From: JANWYT01 sp034437555
GTDB taxonomy: Bacteria > Chloroflexota > Anaerolineae > Aggregatilineales > Phototrophicaceae
Direction: 5' to 3'
Length of the DNA: 64,000 bases
NCBI GenBank assembly: GCA_034437555.1
Contig: DAOTTQ010000008.1
Coordinates: 124,001-188,000 of the forward strand
Of this stretch, positions 52,520-60,752 are shown piece after piece. Each line of letters opens with the position of its first letter. Position 1 is the stretch's first letter. The notes below the pieces were generated by a model. The model saw only the letters and a list, made by a program, of their open reading frames with translations, did not search any database and had not been told where the DNA came from. Made by a program: the position numbers and the translations under genes.

Positions 52520-53248
52520 TTATTTTTGCCCAAAGAAGTTAGGTAAGCCCTTACGCAAGCCACGCGCTAGGTTGCCAGCAATGCGCCCTGCAAAACGGGC
52601 GGGTGCGGGGGGCGTTAGCTGTTCGGGTTTGGGTTGTGTTACTTTGGCTTCTGTCACCTGACGGCTAAGGGCGTAAATAAGCAAGCCGATGCCACCGCCA
52701 AAAGCAAATAGCGACAATAGTGTAAAGCCCACTAAGCCCAAAAACACCGCCAACTGACTGCCTTGAAACGAGCCTAAGCCCAATGGCAAGTCAAACGATG
52801 TCAGGGTTTCAAAGTCTGCCGCGTTGGCTTCTGCTTCGTTGACGGTTTGTAATGTTAAGCCTGTGGGCAACATTGCCAGCGAAAACAGCACAAAGAAGAT
52901 AATCAGCGTATAGCTTGTAACTCGCCAAATCACAGACGAAAGCACGCCAAACGGTGCAACGGGTGCTTCTTCGTGATGAGGTTCTGCGTGGGATTCGCTA
53001 GGGATAAGTGCGCTTTCTAAGCCACCCTCTGGTTGGTGAGGATGTTCGTTCATGCGTGGATCTAGCCCACCCATGCCCCAAATAAACGCATAAGTTACAA
53101 AAATAGGCGCGACAACCAAGACAACCCCTGTATCCCAAATAGGATCCATTGATTGTAAGCCACGTAATGCGGTAACAAAAAGTGCAGCCAACACAAAGCC
53201 AACAATGGACATTGGAAGGGCGCGGGCAAGACCGGGTTTTGCATTCAT
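52520..53248 (-). CDS. Membrane protein of the oxidase cluster, unknown
   Basis: The start at 53248 has an AGAGGA site; a longer reading would overlap the upstream gene. The 242-residue product has four predicted helices (PMSIVGFVLAALFVTALRGL; VVLVVAPIFVTYAFIWGMG; YTLIIFFVLFSLAMLPTG; VFLGLVGFTLLSLFAFGGG). A polar Glu/His-rich stretch lies between helices 2 and 3 and the tail is basic. I do not recognise it. Position between two subunit III-like genes suggests an oxidase assembly or accessory role. Confidence 0.65.
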   Translation of the reverse strand: MNAKPGLARALPMSIVGFVLAALFVTALRGLQSMDPIWDTGVVLVVAPIFVTYAFIWGMGGLDPRMNEHPHQPEGGLESALIPSESHAEPHHEEAPVAPFGVLSSVIWRVTSYTLIIFFVLFSLAMLPTGLTLQTVNEAEANAADFETLTSFDLPLGLGSFQGSQLAVFLGLVGFTLLSLFAFGGGIGLLIYALSRQVTEAKVTQPKPEQLTPPAPARFAGRIAGNLARGLRKGLPNFFGQK

Positions 53249-53286
53249 AGACAGTCCTCTAAAAAAATAGCGTGTTCTGCCAAAAC

Positions 53287-53901
53287 TTAAACTAAATATA
53301 GCACAACGTAGAACATTATCCACGCAATGACCACAAAATACCACAATTTCACGGTAGCTTCTACCGACCAAAAGTTTTCGGCGTGGTATTTACCCACCTG
53401 CCCATAACGATACACTTGTATCATCATGTAGCCAATCACTAACGCATGAAGCGCATGATACCCTATCATCAGCCGATACACACTAACAAATTGCCCCATT
53501 TCGGGCGAAATAGCAAAAAACTGTGTCATCATGATGACAAGGAACACCGCCCCTAAGCCAATTGCCAGCATCCAGCTTTGCAAAAACGCCTTTGTTTGGC
53601 TTGCTAATACGCTCTTTAGGGCTTGGCGTGCCAAGATGGCACTGATGAGCAATGTCACTGTTGCCGCCGTAGGCAATACAGCATCAGGCAATGTGCCACC
53701 CTCTGCTAGCCACGCGGACGAAAAGCGCATTTGCGTATTCACCCAAATAAGCGCAATAAACACCATCACCCAAGACCCCTGAAAGACCGTTATGCCTAAA
53801 CGGTTATTTTTAAGCCGTCTTTCTGCGTCTTTTATTTCAGCAAGGCGTTGACGTTCTGCTTTTTCTTCTCTGCTTAGGGTTTGCCGATTCCTATACTGCA
53901 T
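53287..53901 (-). CDS. Second heme-copper oxidase subunit III-like protein
   Basis: This is a 204-residue protein with a charged N-terminal helix (SREEKAERQRLAEIKDAERR) and five predicted helices. The segments IGYHALHALVIGYMMIQ and TVKLWYFVVIAWIMFYVVLY correspond to the HGLH and W-FVD-W parts of COX3 but have diverged. It is the first gene of the cluster, so the unit carries two subunit III-type proteins. It may belong to an alternative oxidase or have become an assembly factor. Confidence 0.75.
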   Translation of the reverse strand: MQYRNRQTLSREEKAERQRLAEIKDAERRLKNNRLGITVFQGSWVMVFIALIWVNTQMRFSSAWLAEGGTLPDAVLPTAATVTLLISAILARQALKSVLASQTKAFLQSWMLAIGLGAVFLVIMMTQFFAISPEMGQFVSVYRLMIGYHALHALVIGYMMIQVYRYGQVGKYHAENFWSVEATVKLWYFVVIAWIMFYVVLYLV

Positions 53902-53991
53902 AGTAACCCCACCTTACACTCACAATAAACCTTACATCAAAGACTTATTGTAGCGCAATTGTGGGGTTTTTCACATAGGGGGATTCTGTGT

Positions 53992-55275
53992 TCAGGGGTT
54001 GCTTGCTTCGTTAAGGGGCAAGGCAATAATAAACGTTGCGCCCTTCTCTAAGCCTTCACTTTCTGCCCAAATGCGCCCCTGATGTGCCGCAACAATGGCG
54101 CGTGAGATGCTTAAGCCAATGCCAAGCCCACCGTGGTGGCGTACCATGTGGTCTTCTACTTGATAAAACTCGCCAAAAATTTTAGCTAACTGATGCGATT
54201 CAATGCCTTTACCACTGTCCTTAAACACAATCCGCAATTCGTTGGGATGCTTTTCGGTATACACCAAGATATTGCCCCCTGAGGGTGTAAATGCAAACGC
54301 ATTGTTCAAAATGTTTTGGAAAGCCATTAAAAGCCGTGTGTGGTCAACTAAAATAACAATCGGTTCTGTCGGATATTTCACGTCAAAATTATGCTTGCTA
54401 ATGTCAACAATCGAGCGCACATCCTGCCATATTGAATCCATCAGGGCATGAACACTGGTTTCTTCGCGGTGTAAATCGGATTGCTTTTGTTTGAGATAGC
54501 GCAGGTTCACCATATCTTCAATGAGCTTACGAAGCTTAAGCGCGCTCTCTAGTACTTTGGTGGCGTGTTCTTGGGTATCGGTGCTTTCACTATCTTGCAA
54601 AAAGCTGGCATACCCCATGATAACGCCTAAGGGCGTGCGTAGCTCATGAGAAGCAATGGCAATAAAGTCATTTTTAAGTTTGTCAAGTTCATTAAGTTCT
54701 TCGTTGGCGCGCTTTAGTTCTGCTACTAGTTGCGCCCCTTGGATGGCAACCGCCGCCTGAGAAGCCAGTGTGCTTAAGTAATATCTGTCTTCGTCTGTCC
54801 ATGGCATAGTGCGCTTATTTAACGCCTCTAGCACGCCGATGGCGCGGTTTTTATAGTGCATTGGCACACCCAACAATGACCGCGTTTCAAATTCAATATC
54901 TTCGTCTACTTTGTTGTAGTGGCGGGGGTCTTGGCGGGCATCGTCTACTTGCACAATGTCGTTTTGTTTAAGGATTGTGCCAGCGATGCTGTCCATTGGA
55001 ACAGCTTTGCCAATCAGTTCGTTGGTTTCGTCTAGGGTAGTAGAGGCTGCAAAAAAGAGTTCGCGCCGATTGGCATCCCACAGCAAGACCGATGCTGCCT
55101 CGCAATCTGTAATTTCTACGGCAACCGCCATAATGCGCTGAAGTAGGGGTTGCAGGTCTACTTGCGAATTTAAGGACGCGCTGATTTCAGAAAGTTTTTC
55201 CAGAATACTTGCTTTGCGTTCTAGTTGTGCAATTTGGCTTTCATTGGAGGTCGTCATGCCAGCAAGCTCACTCAT
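53992..55275 (-). CDS. GAF-domain histidine kinase
   Basis: This is a soluble 427-residue sensor kinase: short coiled N-terminus, GAF domain (~30-185; QPLLQRIMAVAVEITDCEAA and ETRSLLGVPMHYKNRAIGVL) and a coiled linker. The H box lies in AIASHELRTPLGVIMGY (His near 214), then the N box NILNNAFAFTPSGG, G1 box DSGKGI and G2 box GLGIGLSISRAIV. The GAF domain suggests a small molecule or redox signal. The iteron-rich gap lies upstream of its start, divergent from the HtrA gene. Confidence 0.9.
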   Translation of the reverse strand: MSELAGMTTSNESQIAQLERKASILEKLSEISASLNSQVDLQPLLQRIMAVAVEITDCEAASVLLWDANRRELFFAASTTLDETNELIGKAVPMDSIAGTILKQNDIVQVDDARQDPRHYNKVDEDIEFETRSLLGVPMHYKNRAIGVLEALNKRTMPWTDEDRYYLSTLASQAAVAIQGAQLVAELKRANEELNELDKLKNDFIAIASHELRTPLGVIMGYASFLQDSESTDTQEHATKVLESALKLRKLIEDMVNLRYLKQKQSDLHREETSVHALMDSIWQDVRSIVDISKHNFDVKYPTEPIVILVDHTRLLMAFQNILNNAFAFTPSGGNILVYTEKHPNELRIVFKDSGKGIESHQLAKIFGEFYQVEDHMVRHHGGLGIGLSISRAIVAAHQGRIWAESEGLEKGATFIIALPLNEASNP

Positions 55276-55532
55276 CTTAATTTTTCATTCCTTTCAGAGA
55301 TTGTAACACACTTGCGAAAACGTGCCTTTTTTTAGTGCGCGATTTGTGCGCAGTTTTTTTGATGATTTTTCCTATGCTGTATATAAAATTCTTTTTAGTA
55401 GTAGTAGTAGGGGGTGTTCAAAACTTTTGTTAAGAGTACATTAAACGCTGAACCTTTGTGAACCACCAAAAGCCATTAAAGCGCATATATATCCCAAATT
55501 TGTGTTAAGAAGTAGAACAAAAAATAGAACGA

Positions 55533-55773
55533 GTTTTGAACATATATAACCTTTATCTTATGAGTTTTGAACAATTTTGGCAAAGTTTTGAACATATATA
55601 ACCTACAGCTTATCGAGTTTTGAACAGGTTTTGAACAGGTTGGGATAAGTTTTGAACATATTGTGAAGGGAGTAGCAATGTTGTTACGCATTATAAAGAA
55701 CACATTACAAAGTTTTGAACAATTCGTAATAAGTTTTGAACAATTTTTGCAGAGTTTTGAACAAGTTTTGAAC
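55533..55773 (+). repeat. Ten phased direct copies of GTTTTGAAC (iteron array)
   Basis: Copies start at 55533, 55564, 55585, 55617, 55628, 55649, 55712, 55733, 55754 and 55765, all exact, and each is followed by A. Spacings are 31, 21, 32, 11, 21, 63, 21, 21 and 11, close to whole multiples of 10.5 bp, so all copies face the same side of the helix. One reverse-strand copy (GTTCAAAAC) lies at 55416-55424. Confidence 0.92.
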
Positions 55774-55774
55774 A

Positions 55775-55786
55775 GAACATATGTTC
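55775..55786. promoter_or_regulatory. Palindrome GAAC-ATAT-GTTC (LexA-box-like)
   Basis: This perfect 12-bp palindrome lies right after the last iteron. It fits GAAC-N4-GTTC, the LexA box core of Gram-positive bacteria. It also shares the GAAC half-site with the iterons, so it may belong to the same binding system instead. Confidence 0.45.
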
Positions 55787-55807
55787 ACATGGTTAGAATC
55801 CTGTTAT

Positions 55808-55989
55808 TTGGGATATGGTTGGGATATAATAACCGTAATAAAACTAGAACAAGTGGTTCAAAATTTGGGATATACGGTAATAGTGCGTTACTTTTATTGG
55901 GATATAATGGGGTCATAGAACGCCTGTTTTTTATAGCTTCATACGGTTGGGAAATATATCCCCATAATAAAATGTAAGATTTGGGATAA
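55808..55989 (+). repeat. Repeated TTGGGATAT motif
   Basis: Exact copies start at 55808, 55819, 55865 and 55897. One- or two-base variants start at 55947 and 55981, with another at 55640 among the iterons. An inverted copy lies at 55489-55497. It is less regularly spaced than the iterons. Confidence 0.7.
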
Positions 55990-56051
55990 CGCGCCGTTAA
56001 AAATTGATTTAGAATAAACACAAACCATTTTGTAATGTCGGTTTTTAATCG

Positions 56052-56080
56052 TTTTGGGTTTGGGTTGTGTAGGGTATAAT
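56052..56080 (+). promoter_or_regulatory. Promoter of the HtrA-like gene
   Basis: TATAAT (56075-56080) with a weak -35 (TTTTGG, 56052-56057) at 17-base spacing, 62 bases before the TTG start. Confidence 0.5.
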
Positions 56081-56142
56081 TCGGTATCGGCGCGGTGCAG
56101 TTGCCAAAACGACTATGAAACCATAAAGAAAGCAGGTGTGGG

Positions 56143-57384
56143 TTGGCAATCATTAAGGGCTATAAGCGGTGGATGCTTTGGGGTGTGGTTGGGTTTTTGT
56201 GTGCGTGCCAAAGTAGCGCAGGCTTTCCTAATGCCGTTGTAAGTACACCCGTTTCTGTATTGTCCATTGCCATTAACGCCCCGCAAGCAGTAATTCAGCC
56301 TACCCCCCTCTCGGCTGAATTCATTAGCCAAGCTGATTCTGAATACTTGCTTTTGACTAATTTATACGAGCGCGTTACGCCCAGTGTGGTGAATGTGGAA
56401 GCTGTGCGTAACGTGATAGACAACAGGCAAGACACTAGCCGTGCTTCGGGATGGGTGTATAACAAAGAAGGCTACATTGTCACTAACGCGCATGTGGTAA
56501 AAGATGCCGTAGAGGTGCGCGTGACGTTTAACGATGGTAGCGTGCTAACCGCCCAAACTGTTGGCATAGACACTTACAGTGACCTTGCAGTTTTGCGCGT
56601 CAATGCGTCCCCAGAACGCCTCTTTCCTTTGGTACTCTCCGATTCTAATGAGGTGCGCGTGGGACAACGTGCCATTGCCATTGGCAACCCGTTTGGGCTA
56701 AGTAGCAGTATGAGCATGGGGATTATCAGTGGCTTGGGGCGCGCCTTACTCTCGGCAGAAATGATAGACAGCCAAACACCTGCGGGCTATCAAAACCCGT
56801 CTATTATCCAAACCGACACGCCCATTAACCCCGGCAATAGTGGGGGACCCCTGCTTAATTCACAAGGTGAGCTTGTCGGCGTAGCCACTGCCATTAGAAC
56901 GGATATTGGCGTGTTTCAGGGTGTGGGTTTTGCTGTGCCATCTAATACAGTGGCGCGGGTTGTGCCACAGTTGATAGAAACAGGGCGTGTGAGCTATCCC
57001 TATTTGGGCATTAGTGTAAACCCTGAAAGTAATGGCTTTAGCCTAGCAGGGATTGCCGAAATGCTTAATTTACCCGTTAAGCGCGGTGTCTTGGTGCGTG
57101 GCGTCGCCCTCAGTTCACCATCAGATAAAGCGGGATTGCGCGGTGGCAACCAAATTATTATGGTGCGCGGGCGTGCGGTGTGCGTGGGCGGTGATATTAT
57201 TGTGGCGGTCAATGAGCATTATGTTGCCAATATGGACGATTTAACGGCTTATCTGATTGCCAATACATCGGTGGGCGAACAAGTGACCCTGCGGATTGTG
57301 CGTGATAAAGTCACGTTTGATGTGCCTGTATTGCTTGCGCCCCGTCCCTCTCAAACCAGCGAAACCAGAGACTGTGAAAGGTAA
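56143..57384 (+). CDS. HtrA/DegP-like serine protease lipoprotein with PDZ domain
   Basis: The TTG start gives a basic n-region and lipobox (KGYKRWMLWGVVGFLCAC), so the protein is probably lipid-anchored outside the membrane; an ATG at 56173 would remove the n-region. The protease triad is His in VTNAHVVKD, Asp in YSDLAVLRV and Ser in NPGNSGGPLLN. A PDZ domain follows (~300-410; GVALSSPSDKAGLRGG). It should degrade or refold damaged exported proteins. It overlaps no gene but is followed after 6 bases by a phosphatase gene. Confidence 0.9.
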   Translation: MAIIKGYKRWMLWGVVGFLCACQSSAGFPNAVVSTPVSVLSIAINAPQAVIQPTPLSAEFISQADSEYLLLTNLYERVTPSVVNVEAVRNVIDNRQDTSRASGWVYNKEGYIVTNAHVVKDAVEVRVTFNDGSVLTAQTVGIDTYSDLAVLRVNASPERLFPLVLSDSNEVRVGQRAIAIGNPFGLSSSMSMGIISGLGRALLSAEMIDSQTPAGYQNPSIIQTDTPINPGNSGGPLLNSQGELVGVATAIRTDIGVFQGVGFAVPSNTVARVVPQLIETGRVSYPYLGISVNPESNGFSLAGIAEMLNLPVKRGVLVRGVALSSPSDKAGLRGGNQIIMVRGRAVCVGGDIIVAVNEHYVANMDDLTAYLIANTSVGEQVTLRIVRDKVTFDVPVLLAPRPSQTSETRDCER

Positions 57385-57390
57385 ATCCCT

Positions 57391-57852
57391 ATGCTCGTAA
57401 TTCGTGATTGGCTTCATATTGGCGGTTTTAATGCCACCAAAGACACGGCGCTCTTAAAAGTATTTGGCATTACCAGCATGTTACAGCTTCATCAGCCCTC
57501 GCCCCAAGAGGGCATTGAAACGCTCTTTTTGCATATTGAGGATGGTCGCCCTATCTTGCCCCATGAAATAGAAACCGCCGTTGGTTTCTTAAAAGCACAA
57601 CACGCGCAAGGGAAGAAGATTTTGGTGGCATGTGGCAGTGGCATTAGCCGAAGCGTAACGTTTAGCGTGATTGCACTGAAAGAGATAGAGGGCTTGTCGT
57701 TGCACGATGCGTACCAAGCCATTCGCACACGCCACCCCGAAGCCCTGCCCGACCATAGCCATTGGGACGCATTACGCGCTTACTATGGTGAGGGCGAGGA
57801 CTTTTGGACATTGTGGAAAGAAAACGTGATGAAGGATGACAATGCGCTTTAA
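57391..57852 (+). CDS. Dual-specificity protein phosphatase
   Basis: This is a 153-residue cytoplasmic phosphatase of the DSP family. The P-loop is ACGSGISRSVTF, with the catalytic Cys and Arg kept, but the His usually before the Cys (HCxxGxxRS) is Ala. The start WLHIGGFNATKD and the end of the domain (DAYQAIRTRHPEALP) fit the family. It is the second gene of a pair with the HtrA-like protease. It may reverse the action of Ser/Thr kinases such as the giant one in this window, but there is no direct evidence. Confidence 0.85.
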   Translation: MLVIRDWLHIGGFNATKDTALLKVFGITSMLQLHQPSPQEGIETLFLHIEDGRPILPHEIETAVGFLKAQHAQGKKILVACGSGISRSVTFSVIALKEIEGLSLHDAYQAIRTRHPEALPDHSHWDALRAYYGEGEDFWTLWKENVMKDDNAL

Positions 57853-57859
57853 GGCGTTG

Positions 57860-59836
57860 CTAAATCACGCGATCATTGCCCCCATCAATGGGGATTTGTG
57901 CGCCTGTGGTTTTGCTAAAGGCTTCGCCTAACATTGCCATCACCAACCGCGCTACATCCGCAGAGATGATGGTGGTTTTAAGCAGATTTTTGGTTTTGTA
58001 TTGCTCTATCGTCATGTGATAGCTTTCCGCACGCTTGGCGAGAATATCCTCCGACCAAATGCCCGTATCAAATACGGCATCAGGATGCACCACATTCACG
58101 CGAATACCCTCTTGGGCTAATTCTAACGCTGCTACACGCGCTAATTGTGTTAAGCCCGCCTTTGCTACGCTATATGCCCCCGCATTGTTGCCCGGTGCTG
58201 GCACATTTTTACTGCCCACAAACACCACACTCGGCGCGATGCCGTGCCGTAAATAGGGAATACACGCCTGTAATAACCGTTGATGGGACGTGAGATTGAC
58301 GCTTAAACTGGACTCCCAACGGTCGGCTGCCATTGCTTCAATACTCATGCTGGGCGGAAAGATGCCCGCATTGCTAATGAGCAAGTCTAGCCCACCAAAC
58401 CGCCGTATGCCTTCTTGAATGGCGTGCTTTAGCGCAGCACTATCGGTGACATCACACGCCACGCCTAGCGCGTCTGTGCCTGTGATGCTGGTGATGCTCT
58501 CGTTAAGGTCTAAGGCAATGACGCATGCGCCTTGCGCCCGTAGTGCTTCTACACACGCCTTGCCAATGCCACTTGCGCCCCCCGTTACCAACGCCACTTT
58601 GCCCTCAAAGGGTGGACGATTGCTCGCTTTCTTTAGTTTGGCTTGCTCTAATTCCCAATATTCCATCTCGAAGAGGTCTTTGGGTGATAGGGCTTGCCAG
58701 CCCCCTAAATGTTCTGCCCATTGGATGGCGCGGAGGGTATGGCGCACAATGTCGCTGGCGATGCCTGCGCCCTTTGCTGTTTCGGCAAAGGTGAGCGTTC
58801 CGTGTTTTTCCCATACTGCCCAACGGGGTGCGGGGTCTAGGAGGGTTTGTGTGGTGGCAAATTCGTTAAAGTAGCCTTCATACGCTTCGGCATAGGCTTT
58901 TACCTGCTCTTCGGGGTCATCGCTTTCGCCCATAACAAGGGGGATTCGTTTGGTGCGGATGATGTGGTCGGGCGTTAGGCAACCCTGTGTGGCAACGCTA
59001 GGCATATTGGGCAAGTTTGCAAAGCCCACGTTGCGCTCGCTATCGTCTAGTAGGGCAATCATGGGGCGGTGGGCGTGCATACTAACGGCTTGGCGTAGGC
59101 GAGCTAGGCGGAGTAAATCGGGGGACTGTGCGCTAGATTGTGCCAGTGCATCCCACGCGCCGTTTGCCTTTAGATAGGCTTCTGCACGACTCACCAAGCG
59201 AATCATGCGCTCATAGCTCTCTTTTGCTGTATGCCCAAACGTAAAAATGCCGTGATGCAATAGCACAATGCCCTCAATGGCACTCCAATCAATGCCTTGT
59301 GTGCGCTCATATACATCACGCGCCAGCACAAAGCCCGGCATCACGTACGGCAATACCAACACACGCTCATCATGATATGCCGCGCGAATCTGCGCTTCGC
59401 CATTGGGCGTATTGCTAATGGCTACGACAGCATCGGCGTGAGTGTGATCTACATAGGCAAACGGAATAATGGCGTGTAGGATGGCTTCTACAGAGGGCGT
59501 AGGGGCATCGGGATTGAGCATCGCGGCGCGTTGCTCGCGTACCATGTCACTATCGCTTAAGTGAGGCAAGGTTGCCATGTGCAAGAGGGCGTTCATGCGT
59601 ACAGGCGCAAAGCCCGACTTTGTAATGGTGGCTAAATCCCACCCACTGCCCTTCACGTATAGCACATCCTCTTGTTGCCCATAAAAATTGGTAATCGTGG
59701 CTTTTAATGAGGTATTGCCCCCACCATGAAGCACTAAAGACGGCTCTTGCCCTAATAATTGGCTGGTATATACGCGCATTGCCAGCGCATCATCTTCAAA
59801 TTGGGTTGCTGTGTGGTCTTGCCATAAGGGATTCAT
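57860..59836 (-). CDS. Bifunctional aldolase/short-chain dehydrogenase
   Basis: This is a 658-residue fusion. The N-terminal ~400 residues are a class II (zinc) aldolase: GGGNTSLKATI, HTHADAVVAISNTP with metal histidines, and LLHHGIFTFGHT. The C-terminal ~240 residues are an SDR: VTGGASGIGKACVEAL, LLISNAGIFPPSM, YSVAKAGLTQLA. Such fusions act on rhamnulose-phosphate or related deoxysugar phosphates, giving lactaldehyde and then lactate or propanediol. Whether the substrate here is rhamnose-derived is an inference; no other rhamnose catabolic gene is near. Confidence 0.9.
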   Translation of the reverse strand: MNPLWQDHTATQFEDDALAMRVYTSQLLGQEPSLVLHGGGNTSLKATITNFYGQQEDVLYVKGSGWDLATITKSGFAPVRMNALLHMATLPHLSDSDMVREQRAAMLNPDAPTPSVEAILHAIIPFAYVDHTHADAVVAISNTPNGEAQIRAAYHDERVLVLPYVMPGFVLARDVYERTQGIDWSAIEGIVLLHHGIFTFGHTAKESYERMIRLVSRAEAYLKANGAWDALAQSSAQSPDLLRLARLRQAVSMHAHRPMIALLDDSERNVGFANLPNMPSVATQGCLTPDHIIRTKRIPLVMGESDDPEEQVKAYAEAYEGYFNEFATTQTLLDPAPRWAVWEKHGTLTFAETAKGAGIASDIVRHTLRAIQWAEHLGGWQALSPKDLFEMEYWELEQAKLKKASNRPPFEGKVALVTGGASGIGKACVEALRAQGACVIALDLNESITSITGTDALGVACDVTDSAALKHAIQEGIRRFGGLDLLISNAGIFPPSMSIEAMAADRWESSLSVNLTSHQRLLQACIPYLRHGIAPSVVFVGSKNVPAPGNNAGAYSVAKAGLTQLARVAALELAQEGIRVNVVHPDAVFDTGIWSEDILAKRAESYHMTIEQYKTKNLLKTTIISADVARLVMAMLGEAFSKTTGAQIPIDGGNDRVI

Positions 59837-59860
59837 GAGGGGGTCACTTTTCTATTCTTG

Positions 59861-60736
59861 TTACGGTTGTCCATCTGTATCGGGTGATTCTAAATCCAAT
59901 TCGCTTTCTATTGCATCATCAGAAAACTGTAGGATATATGAACCTTGTTGTTCATAAGAGCGATGAGACCGCAAATCATGATAAGGCGGGTTTTCAAACC
60001 CATTTTCTCTCGCCATTGCTCTTGTTTGATAGTTCATCCAGTAGTCGTCAAATACATCGATACCTAGTTTGGAAAATACCCCAGTGCCATTGAGCAATCG
60101 TTCTAAAAGTTTGGTAGAGCCAATGTTTTTGGTGTTACCACTACCGGGGCTATCAGATGCAATTTTGTATTTTTCCTCCAAGAAGATATGAAAATTGTGA
60201 GCGACAGAAGGGATTGTGTTAATGTCTGAAATCTTGTATATTTTGCGCTCATCCACACCTACTTTACGCTGATACACAACCCCTAAAACAAAGTGTGCCT
60301 TATACCGGTTATACGCAAACGTGCTACTTACTGGATGATCTCTGTTTCTAAAGTACCCACCAAAAGTACCCAATGTCATGCCGCTTACACGAGTCAATCC
60401 CGTAATATCTTGCTTCGCGGTATAAGTCGTTTTTATATCCAACGCAATACGAACACTTTCATCACTTTTTGAGATAAGACTGATGTCAGGGTAGTGGTTT
60501 TGCACCCTCGCCAGCACAATATCGTAGCCATGTTCGTTTGCGAATGAGGTAATGGTAGGGTACATCAGTAATTCTAGAACTTTAGAAAGCACTTTTGTGT
60601 CTAGTGAAATGGTGTAAATGCGCTGTTGTCTGTCAATAAAGCCTTTAACCGTCCACTCCCCATGGTCATCTGCGATTTGGGTTTTAATAAGGCTTAGGTA
60701 CTGCGAAAATTGGTTGTGAAAGGCTCCTTGAATCAT
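59861..60736 (-). CDS. Type II restriction endonuclease, EcoRV family
   Basis: The start at 60736 has CGGAG upstream and begins MIQGAFHNQFSQYL; a longer reading overlaps the methylase. Throughout its 291 residues it resembles EcoRV (245). SLDTKVLSKVLELL comes first. The catalytic segment is QNHYPDISLI (Asp 84) with IALDIKTTYT (Asp 100, Lys 102), giving the PD...D-x-K site. The recognition loop is GSGNTKNIGS (198-207), almost the EcoRV loop. GATATC recognition with blunt cutting is the prediction. It follows the methylase by 16 bases. The ~60 extra C-terminal residues are not in EcoRV. Base composition is more AT-rich than the neighbours. Confidence 0.88.
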   Translation of the reverse strand: MIQGAFHNQFSQYLSLIKTQIADDHGEWTVKGFIDRQQRIYTISLDTKVLSKVLELLMYPTITSFANEHGYDIVLARVQNHYPDISLISKSDESVRIALDIKTTYTAKQDITGLTRVSGMTLGTFGGYFRNRDHPVSSTFAYNRYKAHFVLGVVYQRKVGVDERKIYKISDINTIPSVAHNFHIFLEEKYKIASDSPGSGNTKNIGSTKLLERLLNGTGVFSKLGIDVFDDYWMNYQTRAMARENGFENPPYHDLRSHRSYEQQGSYILQFSDDAIESELDLESPDTDGQP

Positions 60737-60752
60737 GTGCAACGCTCCGATG

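Larger units (their letters stand above)
55276..56142. other. AT-rich intergenic region with phased repeats
   Basis: This 867-base gap separates a leftward kinase gene and a rightward protease gene and contains no gene I can support; open frames in it are by-products of the repeats. It holds a (TAG)5 tract (55396-55410), one inverted and ten direct GTTTTGAAC copies, several TTGGGATAT copies, a 12-bp palindrome and a promoter. It is visibly richer in A+T than the surrounding genes. Confidence 0.8.

Noticed and set aside
53249..53371. Longer start for the four-helix oxidase-cluster protein
   Set aside because: It would overlap the upstream subunit III-like gene by 85 bases, and the AGAGGA site at 53248 is convincing.
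55533..55773. CRISPR array reading of the GTTTTGAAC repeats
   Set aside because: The repeat is only 9 bp, gaps are 2-54 bp and not spacer-like, and there are no cas genes.
55663..55977. 104-codon frame with repeated SFEQ in the iteron gap
   Set aside because: The repeated peptide is only a translation of the DNA repeats; no ribosome-binding site and no known family.
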